This document shows positions 53,222-64,000 of a stretch of 64,000 nt of DNA, one piece after another. Within the stretch, counting starts at the first letter, position 1; each line of letters begins with the position of its first letter. Under the pieces are notes generated by a model. It saw nothing but the letters and a program-made list of their open reading frames with translations, did not search any database and was not told where the DNA came from. Source of the DNA: Lampris incognitus (taxonomy: Eukaryota > Chordata > Actinopteri > Lampriformes > Lampridae); contig NC_079224.1 of the NCBI RefSeq assembly GCF_029633865.1, positions 20,941,064 through 21,005,063 on the forward strand, in the 5' to 3' direction. A program made the position numbers and the translations under genes.

Positions 53222-53940
53222 ACAGAAAGTTGAATCAGTTCATCTGGACATGTTTATACGTATGGAGAGAAACGTTTCATCACTCATCTAAGTGGCCTCT
53301 TCAGTCTCAACTGACTGCAGGTATCCCACCCTGATAAACAATACAGTGACATAATGACCAACACCAGCAATCAGTTTCATATGCAAATTGAGGTGAGCAT
53401 TAACTAGAGTTACAATGGCCATGTGTACTATTCACAGAGGATTGGGGAATGTTTGCAATAACAGGATTGTAAAATGGTGACAGATGTACTCTTATCCCCC
53501 CCCCCCCCCGGGTCAGGATGGTTCTTCACATAGATGGCCTCTTTGACTCCCCGTTCAAACCAGCGTTCCTCCCTATCTCCCTATCAAGGATGTGCACATC
53601 CTCATCCTTGAAAGAGTGGCCACTGGCCTGTAGATGGGTGTAGACTGCGGAGCCCTGGCCTGACGCAGTAGCTCTCCTGTATCCTCTGTGAATAGTACCC
53701 ATGGCCATTATAACTCTAATTAATGGTCACGGCAATTTGCATATGAAACCGATCGTTGTTTTCAGTCGTTATGCCACTGAATTGTTTATAAGGGTGGGAC
53801 ACCTGCAGTCAGTTGAGACTGAAGAGGTCCCTTAGATGAGTGATGATACACTTCTCTCTCAATAAACGTGGTGTCCAGATGAACTGATTCAACTTTCTGT
53901 GATTTCCATACCTGGATTATTGAGCATGCATACAGACATT
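53222..53940 (-). mobile_element. Inverted-repeat retroelement remnant with coding trace
   Basis: Ends are inverse copies: CAGAAAGTTGAATCAGTTCA at the left and TGAACTGATTCAACTTTCTG at the right. Further inverse pairs run through GTTTCATCACTCATCTAAG and GACTGCAGGTATCCCACC. A minus-strand frame (53526-53690) encodes SAVYTHLQASGHSFKDEDVH and ILDREIGRNAGL, resembling the end of ORFs from retroelements with GIY-YIG-type nucleases, such as Penelope-like elements. Class assignment is tentative; the inverted ends are certain. Confidence 0.68.
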
Positions 53941-55215
53941 CAGAAAACTTGTCCCCCCCCCCACTAACTTTGAACAGGTACAATATTTATGTGGATTTAA
54001 GAGATGGCAAAGGCGGTAAATTCGTAGATAGAGAGTGATTAAACCGACAGATTTGTGGTTCCAACCCAAGATCACACACTAAATAACTAATTAAATAGCT
54101 TGCCGTTCCTCGCCCGGGTTGCGTAACTGCCAAAAACTGCCTGAGAAACCCAGCAGTCTCTAATTAATGCGAGATATTTTGTTGAGCACCCGAAGCAAGG
54201 TCATTATCACAACACTTCAGCTGTAATCACTTCTTTGTACCGTTGGTGCCGGGCAGGGAGAGGGTGAACTATTCGTATTCTGTTTTGACAGAACCCTTGG
54301 CGAATGCTGTTTGGGTTTAAAGAGTGGGCAGTGGTGGAACATTAAGTCCGCAGCATAACAAGGGACCTGTTTATTGCTTCTGATGTCTCTTTTACTCACA
54401 CACAAATCAAACAGGAAATGCAAAGCACACGCGTGGGGAAAAACTCGGTGCTGGGAATGGCATCCCTTCCAGCACTGCACAGTAGCGAAGAGTGCCTGCA
54501 GCACATTGGAAATGTTTGTTTGTAATTAGTCTTTTATGTGTCTTTATTTGCCCTGATTCAATCATCAATATCAGCCATAGATCTGGTAAGTGCTGGGTGT
54601 CGGAATAATTGGTGACAGTCAAGATGCATCAGCAGACCGCCGCCCAAGCGAATGACATTCTCCATTACAGTCATGACCAGCTCTGGGATGAGAGGGCGAA
54701 GTATTATTGTGACAACTTTTCACTTGGCTTGCCTGAGGAATGTAGGAGAGGAGCGAAAACACCTGGAAGAAGGCAGTGGGGTACAATGGAGGGTTCATGC
54801 TCGTGGATGTAAGCCACCTTTACTGATGGGGATTCTAGCAAACACCCGCTCTCTCCCTCAGGGCTGCCCATGGGGGTGGGGAGCTTTCTGGGGCCCAGCC
54901 ACTAGGAGGGCCCATGGAGGCTAACACTTGCCATTGAGTGTGAACTGGCTAAACAGATGGACTTTAAAGACATTATAAAGGACTTTGCATCCAGTAAGAC
55001 AAGGAAGATGGCTGTATAAGAGGCAAAGATGAAGCCATAAGGTCAGAAATCGCATTCTCTGCTATGAAATGTGCGGTGTACGCGTTGCAGTTCTTTGTTG
55101 ACCTTGGTGTGTTTAAGTGTGTCAAAGAATTCTATTATGGTGTGTGTGTGTGTGTGTGTGTGTGTCTGCCTATGCCTATATAGCCCCTGTTACTGAATAA
55201 GTCTCCCTCAGTTTA
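53941..55215. other. Non-coding, unique sequence
   Basis: No exon or named repeat except a TG tract at 55140-55166. Confidence 0.45.
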
Positions 55216-55216
55216 C

Positions 55217-55899
55217 ATGTATGTGTTTAGTAGGAGAAAGAGAGAGCATGCACGTGTTGATGTGAGTAAAGCAGATTTTTTTTGGGGGGGGGCATTCACT
55301 GGACCTTTTCAGGGGCCCACCTGTTTCTGTGGGCGGGGGGTTTGTGTCTATATAAATGAGAGATGGTGCAGCAACTACACACTCAGAGATTCTCAAAGTT
55401 CAGAGGACATTGAGCTTTTATCACTGTCATTTAGGCCATTCTACCTGCTCAGCGTGAGGACAAGTGTTTGTCATTGTTGTATATATTTACCCCTGTGCTA
55501 ACACCAAGACTGTGGCAGGTGTAATGTATGACACAAGTTAGAAAACATGCACCAGATGCCCCTAAGCTTATACTCGGGGGCTTCAATTGCTGTTCCATGA
55601 AAAAAGTACTGCCTAACTTTTACCAATATGTTAATTGTCCCACAAGAGGAGAGAGGACACTTGACTCGTGCTTTGGTAATATTAAGGATGCTTACAGGGG
55701 CTATCCAAAACCACCCCTTGGAGACTTGGATCACAGTATAGTCCACCTGGCCCCTCACTACAAATAGAGCCTTAAGTCCAGCAAGTCTGAGCTAAGAACT
55801 GTTAAGAAGTGGAGTGGGGAGTCAATGGAGTGCCTTAAAGGTCGTTTTGACTGTACAACATGGAATGGCCTTTATTGACACTTGTAGAAATCAGTACCA
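55217..55899 (+). mobile_element. Rex1-like LINE, endonuclease part
   Basis: Frames read GVCVYINERWCSNYTLRDSQ, IELLSLSFRPFYLL, then LILGGFNCCSMKKVLPNFYQ, CPTRGERTLDSCFGNIKDAY and LGDLDHSIVHLAPHYK. These are the APE-type endonuclease blocks, with breaks. It continues at about 57520 beyond a nested element. Confidence 0.75.
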
Positions 55900-57480
55900 G
55901 TATGCTTCTTCTCCACTCCTCAGGCATTCTCTCACTTTCCAAGATTGTGTTAAACAATCTCGTTAAAAACCCCACTGCCATCTCTCCTAAACATCTCCAT
56001 GCTTCCACAGGTATGTCATTAGGACCAACTGCCTTTCCACTCTTCACCCTCTTCATAGTTGCCCTCACTTCCTCCTTGCTAATCCACCACACTTCCTGAT
56101 TCACTATTCCCCCATCATCAAACCTTCTCTCTCTCTCTTATTTTCTTTATTCATGAGCCCCTCAAAGTACTCCTTCCACCTTCTCAACACACTCTCCTCA
56201 CTTGTCAGCACATTTCCATCTCTATCCTGCTGCACATCCTTCCCATCTCGGTCCCTCTGTCTAGCCAACAATCAGTGCAAGTCCTTTTCTCCTTCCTTAG
56301 TGTCTAATCTCTCGTACAACTCACGATACACCTTTTCCTTTGTCTTTGCCACCTCTGTCTTCATTTTACACCGCATCTCCTTGTACTCCTGTCTACATTC
56401 TTCATCTCTCTGACCATCCCACCTCTTCTTTGCCAACCTCTTCCTCTGTATACTTTGCTGTACTTCCTCATTCCACCATCAAGTCTCCTTGACTTCCTTC
56501 CTCTGTCCTGATGACACACCAAGTACCTTCCTTGCTGTCTCCCTCACTATTTCTGCAGTAGTTGCCCAGCCATGTGGCAACTCTTCACTACCACCCAGTG
56601 CCTGTCTTATCTCCTCCCTAAACTCCACACAACAGTCTTCCTTCTCCAACTTCTACCATTTGTTCCTTGCCTCTGCTTTCACTCTCTTCCTCTTCTTCAG
56701 CTCCAAAGTCACCCTACAGACCAACATCCGATGCTGCCTAGCTACGTTCTGCCCTGTCACCACCTTGCAGTCTCCAATCCCTTTCAGATTGCACCTTCTA
56801 CATAAGATATAGTCCATCTGTGTGCACTTTCCTCCACTCTTGTATGTCACCCTGTGTTCCTCCCTCTTCTTGAAATATGTATTCACCATAGCCATTTCCA
56901 TCCTTTTTGTAAAATCCACCACCATATGTCCTTCCACATTCCTCTCCTTGACACCATACTTACCCATCAACTCCTCATCACCTCATCACCCTTCACCAAC
57001 ATGCTTATTGAAGTCCGCTCCAATCACCACTCTCTCCACCTTGGGTACCCTCTCCACCACTTCATACAACTCACTCCAGATTCTTTCTCTTCCATCTCAC
57101 ACCCAACTTGAGGGGCATATGCATTTATAACATTCATCACCGCACCTTCGATTTCCAGCTTCATACTCATCACTCTGTCTGACACTCTCTTCACCTCCAA
57201 CAAACTCTTGACATACTCTTCCTTCAGAATTACTCCTACCCCATTTCTCCTCCTATTTGCACCATGGTACAAAAGTTTGAACCCTCCTCGGATGCGCTTG
57301 GCATTACTCCCCTTCCACCTGGTCTCTTGCACACACACTATACCTACCTTTCTTCTCTGAACCCAGCCACTGAGGATGCACAAGCCAGTGCATTCTTAGT
57401 ACTGGTCCCAATGACAGATAAATGGGGTGGGTTGTGTCAGGAAGAGCATCCGGCGTAAAATCTTTGCCAAATCAAATATG
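55900..57480 (-). mobile_element. RTE-like LINE nested in the Rex1-like LINE
   Basis: On the minus strand: VGIVCVQETRWKGSNAKRIR, YHGANRRRNGVGVILKEEYV and VMSMKLEIEGAVMNVINAYA (APE endonuclease start), then EEHRVTYKSGGKCTQMDYIL, then the RT start KSGKAVGPNDIPVEAWRCLG and ESERMPEEWRRSILV. It breaks off before the RT core. Many stops. Confidence 0.78.
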
Positions 57481-57499
57481 CAGATTATAAATCAGATTT

Positions 57500-58875
57500 C
57501 CAAATAAACAATGATTTCAAGAATAAATACAAATTGAGGATTGAGGGCAGGCGTGGTAGGGGTGGACACAATGGTAGAGAAGGAGGAGAAGAAAAGACAC
57601 ATTAGTAACAATGGGGATGATCTGACCTTTGCTAATAGATTCTATGCTAGGTGTGATACATCAGATTTCTCCACTGAGCGTAACTTAATTAGGCAACAAC
57701 TTGACCATGGCCAGCCCTCAGTCATAACAGCTGAGGAGGTTTGTTGAACCTTTAGAAATATCAATCCAAGACAGGCAGCTGGTCATGAAAAGATCAGGGG
57801 AAGGCCTCTGAAGGAGTTAAGGGAACAACTTAGCCCTGTGTTTGGACAGCTTTTTCAAATGTCACTTGATACACACCATATATCCCCAGGGCATGGAAAA
57901 CTTCACTCATAGTGCTGGTACCCAAAATGTCAAAACTGTCAGTTTTAAATGAGTTTAGACCAGTTGCTTTAACATCAGTTGTAATGAAGAGCCTCAAGAA
58001 GGTGGTTTTAAACTCAGTCCTTAAGGAAGTGCAACATGAACTTGAACCCGTACAGTTTGCTTAAAGGAATGGGAGGAGTATGGAGGATGCACTTTTGTAT
58101 ATGCTGTATAATATTTTTTTGGTCATCTTGATCAGCCCAAGCGATATGCTTGTGTTCTTTTTGTTTCAGACCCCATATTATGATGGAGAGATTACTGCAG
58201 CTAGGAATAAATAGTGACATCATCAGATGGGTAGAGCCTTTTCTGACTGGCCGATTACAGTTTGTCAGAGTAAATGGGGCGGTGTCTTCTCCTATTACTG
58301 CCAGTCCTGGGGCTCCACAAGGGAGTACTATTTCCCCAGTGTTACTATTAAATTTGCTGATGACATGGCAATTGTGGGCTTGGTTCAAGATGATGATGAA
58401 ACCTGCTGCAGTGTGCGGGTAGATCAGTTTATTGGTTGGTGGATAGTCAATATGTCCAGTAAGATTGCTGGACAGCAGCAAATTTGCATGACAATAACCT
58501 GTGAGTCCCGAGTGGTGAGGAAAGGGCAGGCGATTATTGGAGCTGTATCCCATCCCCTATTTAGTGTATACGAGCTGTTACCATCAGGCAGATGGTATAG
58601 GACGCCGTCCCTCTGAACCCGCCAGGCTCGCAGATCATTCGTGCCAACCAGTATTGCATTGCTGAACAAACTGTGAAACAAACCGAACCTCTGTGTGTGA
58701 GGACGTTGCACCTTATAATATGTAGAGCACTTTGGTGATATGTTGTGTATAGATAGGTATATGATAATGTTGAGGTGTTCTGTTGTTGTTTGTTGTTGGT
58801 GTTGTAGTTGTCTGTTTGTCTGATGATTGCTTCATGGCACACCATGAATTTCCGAAAAGACTAATATTTATCTAT
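57500..58875 (+). mobile_element. Rex1-like LINE, reverse transcriptase part
   Basis: Continues the element at 55217: FANRFYARCDTSDFSTERNL, FLTGRLQFVRVNGAVSSPI, an intact FADD (KFADDMAIVGLV) and LFSVYELLPSGRWYRTPSL. It ends in TTTATCTATCTATC. Frameshifts and stops show it is dead. Confidence 0.75.
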
Positions 58876-58984
58876 CTATCATATATTATGACGTGTTGAC
58901 ATGTACAAAAAAAAACGATCCCACAGACAAATCTACTCCGCAAGGACAGATGAACTAAAAAAAAAAAAGTAGCCCAATCATTTT

Positions 58985-59335
58985 TAACCTCAGCAAGAGA
59001 GGCAAGATTGAGATGGCTTGGACATGTGTGGAGGAGAGATGTTGGGTATACTGGGAGAAGGATGCTGAAGATGGAGCTGCCAGGGAAGAGGAAAAGAGGA
59101 AGGCCAAAGAGGAGGTTTGTGGATGTGGTGAGGGAGGACATGCAGGTGGTTGGTGTGACAGAGGAAGATGCAGAGGACAGGAAGGGATGGAAAACGATGA
59201 TCCGCTGTGTCGACCCCTAATGGGGGCAGCCAAAAGTGGTAGTAGTAGTAGCAGTAGTAGTAGCAGTAGTAGTAGTAGTAGTAGCAGTGGTAGTAGCAGT
59301 GGTAGTAGTAGTAGTAGCAGTAGTAGTAGTAAATC
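58985..59335 (+). mobile_element. RTE-like LINE 3' end with (TAG)n tail
   Basis: Encodes [40 protein letters not shown] and VTEEDAEDRKGWKTMIRCVD P followed by a stop, then about 90 bases of TAG/CAG/TGG triplets. Same family as 34440-35105. Confidence 0.82.
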
Positions 59336-59419
59336 TATAATTTTTATGTTTTTGAAGTGATGGGCACACACACCAAACAAAGCTTAACTCAACCTTATAA
59401 ACTGTGCAACTGTGCTGTT

Positions 59420-59535
59420 TTTAAGGGTGGGGATACCTGCAGTCAGTCGAGACTGAAGAAGTTACTAGGATGAGTAATGAAACGTTTCTCTCCATAAATG
59501 CTGTGTCCAGATGAACTGGTTCAACTTTCTGCACT
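59420..59535. mobile_element. Right end of inverted-repeat retroelement
   Basis: CTGCAGTCAGTCGAGACTGA, ATGAAACGTTTCTCTCCATA and CCAGATGAACTGGTTCAAC match the right end of the copies at 7735 and 53222. Confidence 0.7.
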
Positions 59536-61368
59536 TTACCGAGAGTACAATAGTGGTGTTTGGGAGATCTTTGTCATGACCACAGACATTAATCTCAACC
59601 AGTTTTCAAGAGAATACACAATGTGACCCCACACAAATGCAAATCCTCCTATCATCATCATCATCATCATCATAATCTCAAAAATTAATTAAAACCGCCC
59701 TGCGCAACACTTACCTACCTCCACTAATGGCGTGTTGTTATAAATAATGTATGAGAATTATAGAATTATAAGTCCTCTGATGCGGATCCACCTTGTGTTA
59801 CACAACACCTATAGGGTACTGCAATTGCTCTCCGGCATTCATTTCAATTTCAAAGAGAATAGTACCCTCACGTGGAGTAGTCACCTGATCAAACATGTCT
59901 AACTGTACTATGCATCAATGACCATGAAGTCTTGGCACCCCCATGGGGGGGTCTTCTGAGCTGCCCTTCCCATCACTTCATCCCAGTCATTGATTTGAAT
60001 TGAACATGGACCATCTGTCCCCTGTTAATTGCACATGTGCTGCTATGTAACCCCATTGGGTGGGCTGCAGCAAAGAGGAACTCACGGTAAAGGACTGTGT
60101 TTCCTCCCCCGATGGGAAAGCTTATACTGTCTTCTCTCTAAAGGTAGATTTAAGAGGTATGTTTCGGTCCAGACACCCGGTTGAATGGCAAAGATAAAAA
60201 AACACAATTCACAATCAATCCAAACTACAAACCTCACAGGGCGAGAAAAAAAAAACGACAACTATTCTATTTCTCTTTGCTCTGTTGAACCTAAAGCAGA
60301 CACGGTGAATATCCTCCGTCTCAGTCACACCTCAGCCTGCAAAACAAGCTTTGTTTGTTGACCTTCAATGACTCCATAGCATACTTTATACTGGGTTTTG
60401 GAGCTGTGGTAGAGTAGGGCTGGGACTATCCGAATATTAATAAGTGGCTAAAGGGAAGATTTAGTCAGAGTGTATTCATCTCACTGACTTGGCTGTGTGT
60501 GACATCGCTTTCTCCTCTTGCACTCTCACTCTCTTTCCTCTGCTCCGAGTTAGCGTTCATTGAGAACAGCAGGGCTCTCCCCTCTGACTTAAATATTACA
60601 TGGTTGAGATGAGAGGAACACAGGGCAGTGGTGAGGAGGAGATATTTTGATCTAGGCTGATCAAGGACAGTCCCAGAGCAGCTGAGCTAGGAGGTGAAGC
60701 AGATTGGGCCAGGGAGAGGAAGCGGCATAGAACGAGGGAGAGATGGAAGAGAAATGGAGAGACAGAAAAACAGAAATCAGGAAACGAAGCAACACAGAAG
60801 ACAAGAGGGAGAGAGAGACACACACACAGAGAAAGAGAGAGAAGGTGAGGGAATGAGAACAAGGGGGGTTGGGAGATGTAAGAGGAAGGGGAGCCTGTGA
60901 TCTTCTGCCTCTCAACAGCGAGTGTGAAACAAGGCCATTCTGATGGAGCAGAGGGAATGGAAAGACAGAGAACAACCATTTCCTGGTCATGACAGGTGTC
61001 ATGTAGAGTTTCCCAGCACACGATGTCAGCTCTCTGATTTGTCACATCACCGTACAGGGCGGCCCCCAAAGAGAAACCCAAAGTCTTGATAGCACATTTA
61101 TTCTGATGCATATCTTTGGTACGGAGGTTTTTAAGAGAGGGATTATGGGTTGTACATGGTGCATCCCTCTAAGGTAGATCCTGACAGACTCAGACTATGG
61201 ACTGAAAAGATCATCTCTTTAATAGTAAAAAGCTTTTGGCAAAGTCAGACACGTATAGCTGCATTTCCCTTCCTGACAACATCGCATGCAATAATACCAC
61301 GGGAGTCTCCACAGCAGACAGAAAGCCAGATGATGCTGGTGACACCTCCTGAGAAACCATTAGTTTCT
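59536..61368. other. Non-coding, unique sequence
   Basis: No exon supported. Short CAT trinucleotide run near 59652 and a purine-rich stretch at 60695-60860. A long minus-strand frame at 60596-61111 arises from that purine bias and has no splice or domain support. Confidence 0.4.
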
Positions 61369-61785
61369 GTTGCCTACTAACACGGGGATCACCGGATCGA
61401 ATCCCTTTGTTACCTCCAGTTTGGTCGGGTGTCTTCACAGACACAATTGGCCGTGTCTGCGGGTGGGAAGCCAGATGTGGGTGTGTGTCCTAGTCGCTTT
61501 ACTAGCGCCTCCTCTGTTCGGTCAGGGCACCTGTTCAGGGGGGGAGGGGGAACTGGGGGGAATAGCGTGATCCTCCCACACACTGGCGAAACTCCTCACT
61601 GTCAGGTGAAAAGAAGTGGCTGGCTCCACATGTATCGGAGGAGGCATGTGGTAGTCTGCAGCCCTCCCCGTTTCGGCAGAGGGGGTGGAGCAGCGACTGG
61701 GACGGCTCCAAAGAGTGGGATAATTGGCCGGATACAATTGGGGAGAAAGAGGGGGAAAACAACCCCCCCCCCAAAAAGAGAAACA
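61369..61785 (+). mobile_element. tRNA-derived SINE, family A, head slightly truncated
   Basis: Begins at TTTCTGTTGCCTACTAACAC, with GATCGAATCC box and end GGGGAGAAAGAGGGGGAAAA. Confidence 0.83.
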
Positions 61786-63830
61786 ATTAGTGGCCAACTT
61801 AATAGGAGAACAATGTGGAGCATCTATGCATGGCATGAGTGGACTGGCGTGCTCTTACAGCTGTTGTCTTGATTCCTTATGTAATAAAGAAGGGTAGCGC
61901 ATTGCATGGGTGTTTTGTTCCTGTGCTCACAGTACACCCCCCCTTACCTACCATTCAGTGCCCCACCACTCCGCCCTGCTGCTCCGCCCCATGTTCATGC
62001 ACCTATTGCTCCTTTATACTCACTTCATCTCTTTTTCTCACCGTGGTAACCTCATTTGGACTGCTTGGCTAATTAGAGAGTCCGCAAACCGGGCAAGAGC
62101 CAGCCATATGCTCTAACCAGCAGAACCTCCAGAGTGTCTCAGCCTGGAGCGTCAGACGAAGCTGTTAGAGCATCACTAAAATACATTACAAACCTTCTGC
62201 TTATCACAAACAAATCCCAAAACCCGGCACGGTACCTTAGAATGGCTAATACACCCAATGCATGTTTGACCTTAACCGCTGCGCTGTGGTTGCCACCAGA
62301 GCAGAATGCTGTACACCACAGACGCTTGTGTCAGCTGATCATTCAGTATAGCTAGCTCTATTCATAGCAACAGGATATTATTCACAATGTAAGTGGCTGT
62401 TCACAGCAGGGAATATTCCCTCATCCAGTAGCTAATTATGATGAATGGTTAATCACATCATATAAAATTTACACAGCTATCAACAACCTACTCAAGACAC
62501 TGTCAGGACTAAACTAACCATCCTCTCACACGTTACCACAGGAGTCGATGTGTAAATATACGTAAATATATTTTAAAAAAAAGGGGTATATTGTACGGTC
62601 AATGAGACAACAGTGTAGCTTCAAGCTAACCTTTTATGTACAGCTCATGTAATTGGGGTTAGAGAGCCCTGGGCTACTCAACTGTACAGACAGGGAAAAT
62701 AATTTAATTCATGAGGCAGTGAGAGTAGAGCATTTGGTTTTTCCATCTATGACATTTGGGAGTATTTTGTTCAAGAGGCACATTTTTCAAATCTGTTTTT
62801 TTTCTCTCTGTCTAATTAAAACGGAGGGTTTACCCAGCCTGACTTGACTGGAGTGTCTAGGGATTTCAAGACAAAGATGGCTCAAGGTACTGGCTCTGAC
62901 CCCTTGAGGGAAACGTCTGCTTTAGTGCGAAGAGTAATGGAAATCTGTGGGGGTGCGCACGCTGTGAAATTTTTTCAGACAACGGTTCCCAAATGCTCAG
63001 TGGGTTCATGTTCCTTGTAAGCTTTATAGACACAGCACAGAGTCAGACAGAAGACTCGTGTTTGAAGTTTGATCCTCTCTGTCTCCGAGCACCAGCCTTG
63101 CGGGCTTCATGTCCTCAACATAGCAGGAGCGAACCTCTCCACAGTATTGCCATTCACCAGAGCAAAAATATCCATATCAGATCAGACACATTAAGGAGCT
63201 AATTGCTCCCTTTGGGGAGGACTATTCATTATCTGAGCCAGCGCGCCATCCCATCAGGCAGGAGTAGAAGAAGAGGCCATGGCAGGCACACGCATACAAG
63301 CATGGTCACAGGCCCCGTAAACCACTAACAAGATTTTTACAGACGCGGTTTTCCCTATCGAGGCATGTGTGGTGGCCCCCTGACTGATTGCATTGGTCTC
63401 ATGAGGAGATTGGGCACTTATTACGGCTTCTTCTTCTTCTTTTTTTTTTTTTTTTTGCTGGGATGGAGTGGATGAGCAAAATTCAACAAGCCCCACTTTC
63501 TTTGACATAAATGTCGGTCTTGTCACATGATGACCCACACTCATGGAAATGCAGTGCTACTTTCGTCATCCGGGAGTTCACCAGAAGAAAGCCTGGAACC
63601 GGTTTGAAGTCTTAGTCTTCATGCATTAAAGAACACGCATTTGACAATAAATTCCTCTCGTACAATACTGCTGGCTCCCTGAGCGCAGCTTGCTCATGCA
63701 ACCATTGTGCTGAATTTGAAGGGGGAGGTGATCCGATGGGTTGACTGTAAAAGGTCCCACACTGTACCAGCGTGGCAAACATATTAGACACCACAATGGT
63801 GATAAATTGTCTTGATATAGGCATATCTTT
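61786..63830. other. Non-coding, unique sequence
   Basis: No exon or named mobile element. The part around 62300-63250 is repeat-poor and could be intron or flank of a large neighbouring gene. Confidence 0.35.
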
Positions 63831-63831
63831 T

Positions 63832-64000
63832 TTTTTCCTCCCCCCCAGTTGTATCCGGCCAATTATCCCTCTCTTCCGAGCCGTCCCGGTCGCTGCTCCA
63901 CCCCCTCTGCCAGTGCGGGGAGGGCTGTGGACTGCCTCCCCCGATATATGTGGAGTCGCCAGCCACTTCTTTTCACCTGACAGTGAGGAGTTTCGCCAGG
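63832..64000 (-). mobile_element. tRNA-derived SINE, family A, cut by window edge
   Basis: 3' half of an inverted family A unit (CCCCCCAGTTGTATCCGGCC to TGACAGTGAGGAGTTTCGCC), continuing beyond the right edge. Confidence 0.85.

Noticed and set aside
60596-61111. 171-residue minus-strand open frame
   Set aside because: Comes from a purine/pyrimidine-biased tract; low-complexity serine/leucine/phenylalanine product without splice or domain support.

Overview
This window is nuclear DNA from a ray-finned fish, most likely a percomorph teleost. The evidence is intron-rich vertebrate genes with GT-AG introns, dense tRNA-derived SINEs, fish-type non-LTR retrotransposon pieces (Rex1/L2-like and RTE-like), hAT-type MITEs and very long dinucleotide microsatellites. 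It is not prokaryotic: there are no operons, and most long open frames are repeats or exon shadows.

The left 40 kb is a compact copy of a gene block known in human from 1p32. Position 1.5 kb holds exon 1 of a PLPP3-like lipid phosphatase (minus strand, gene continues off the left edge). From 11.9 to 2.4 kb is a FYB2-like adaptor gene (minus, 18 coding exons, 894 codons). From 13.6 to 26.6 kb is complement C8 alpha, C8A (plus, 11 exons, 583 codons). From 39.7 to 27.8 kb is complement C8 beta, C8B (minus, 12 exons, 580 codons). I assembled each model by hand, exon by exon, and all reading phases close. In human the next gene is DAB1; a possible last exon of it lies near 42.9 kb (minus), but this is weakly supported. 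PRKAA2, which I recall lying between PLPP3 and FYB2 in human, is not seen.

C8A and C8B lie tail to tail and encode two subunits of the same protein. With the separately encoded C8 gamma they form C8, which joins C5b-7 and starts membrane insertion of the terminal complement complex. Both show the TSP1, LDLRA, MACPF, EGF-like, TSP1 order. Only C8A carries the extra cysteine-bearing insert that in mammals bonds to C8 gamma. FYB2 and C8A are head to head, 1.7 kb apart.

From 40 to 64 kb I find no confident gene. It holds long CT/GA/AC microsatellites, a 200-base N gap flanked by an apparent Illumina adapter remnant, retrotransposon fragments (including an RTE element nested in a Rex1-like element) and single-copy DNA that could be intron or flank of a large gene such as DAB1.

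No clearly new biological system was found. The most useful observations are the complete exon models, a GC-AG intron in C8A, a 14-base microexon and a possible early-ending isoform in FYB2, the adapter contamination, and several nested or fold-back mobile elements with visible target duplications.
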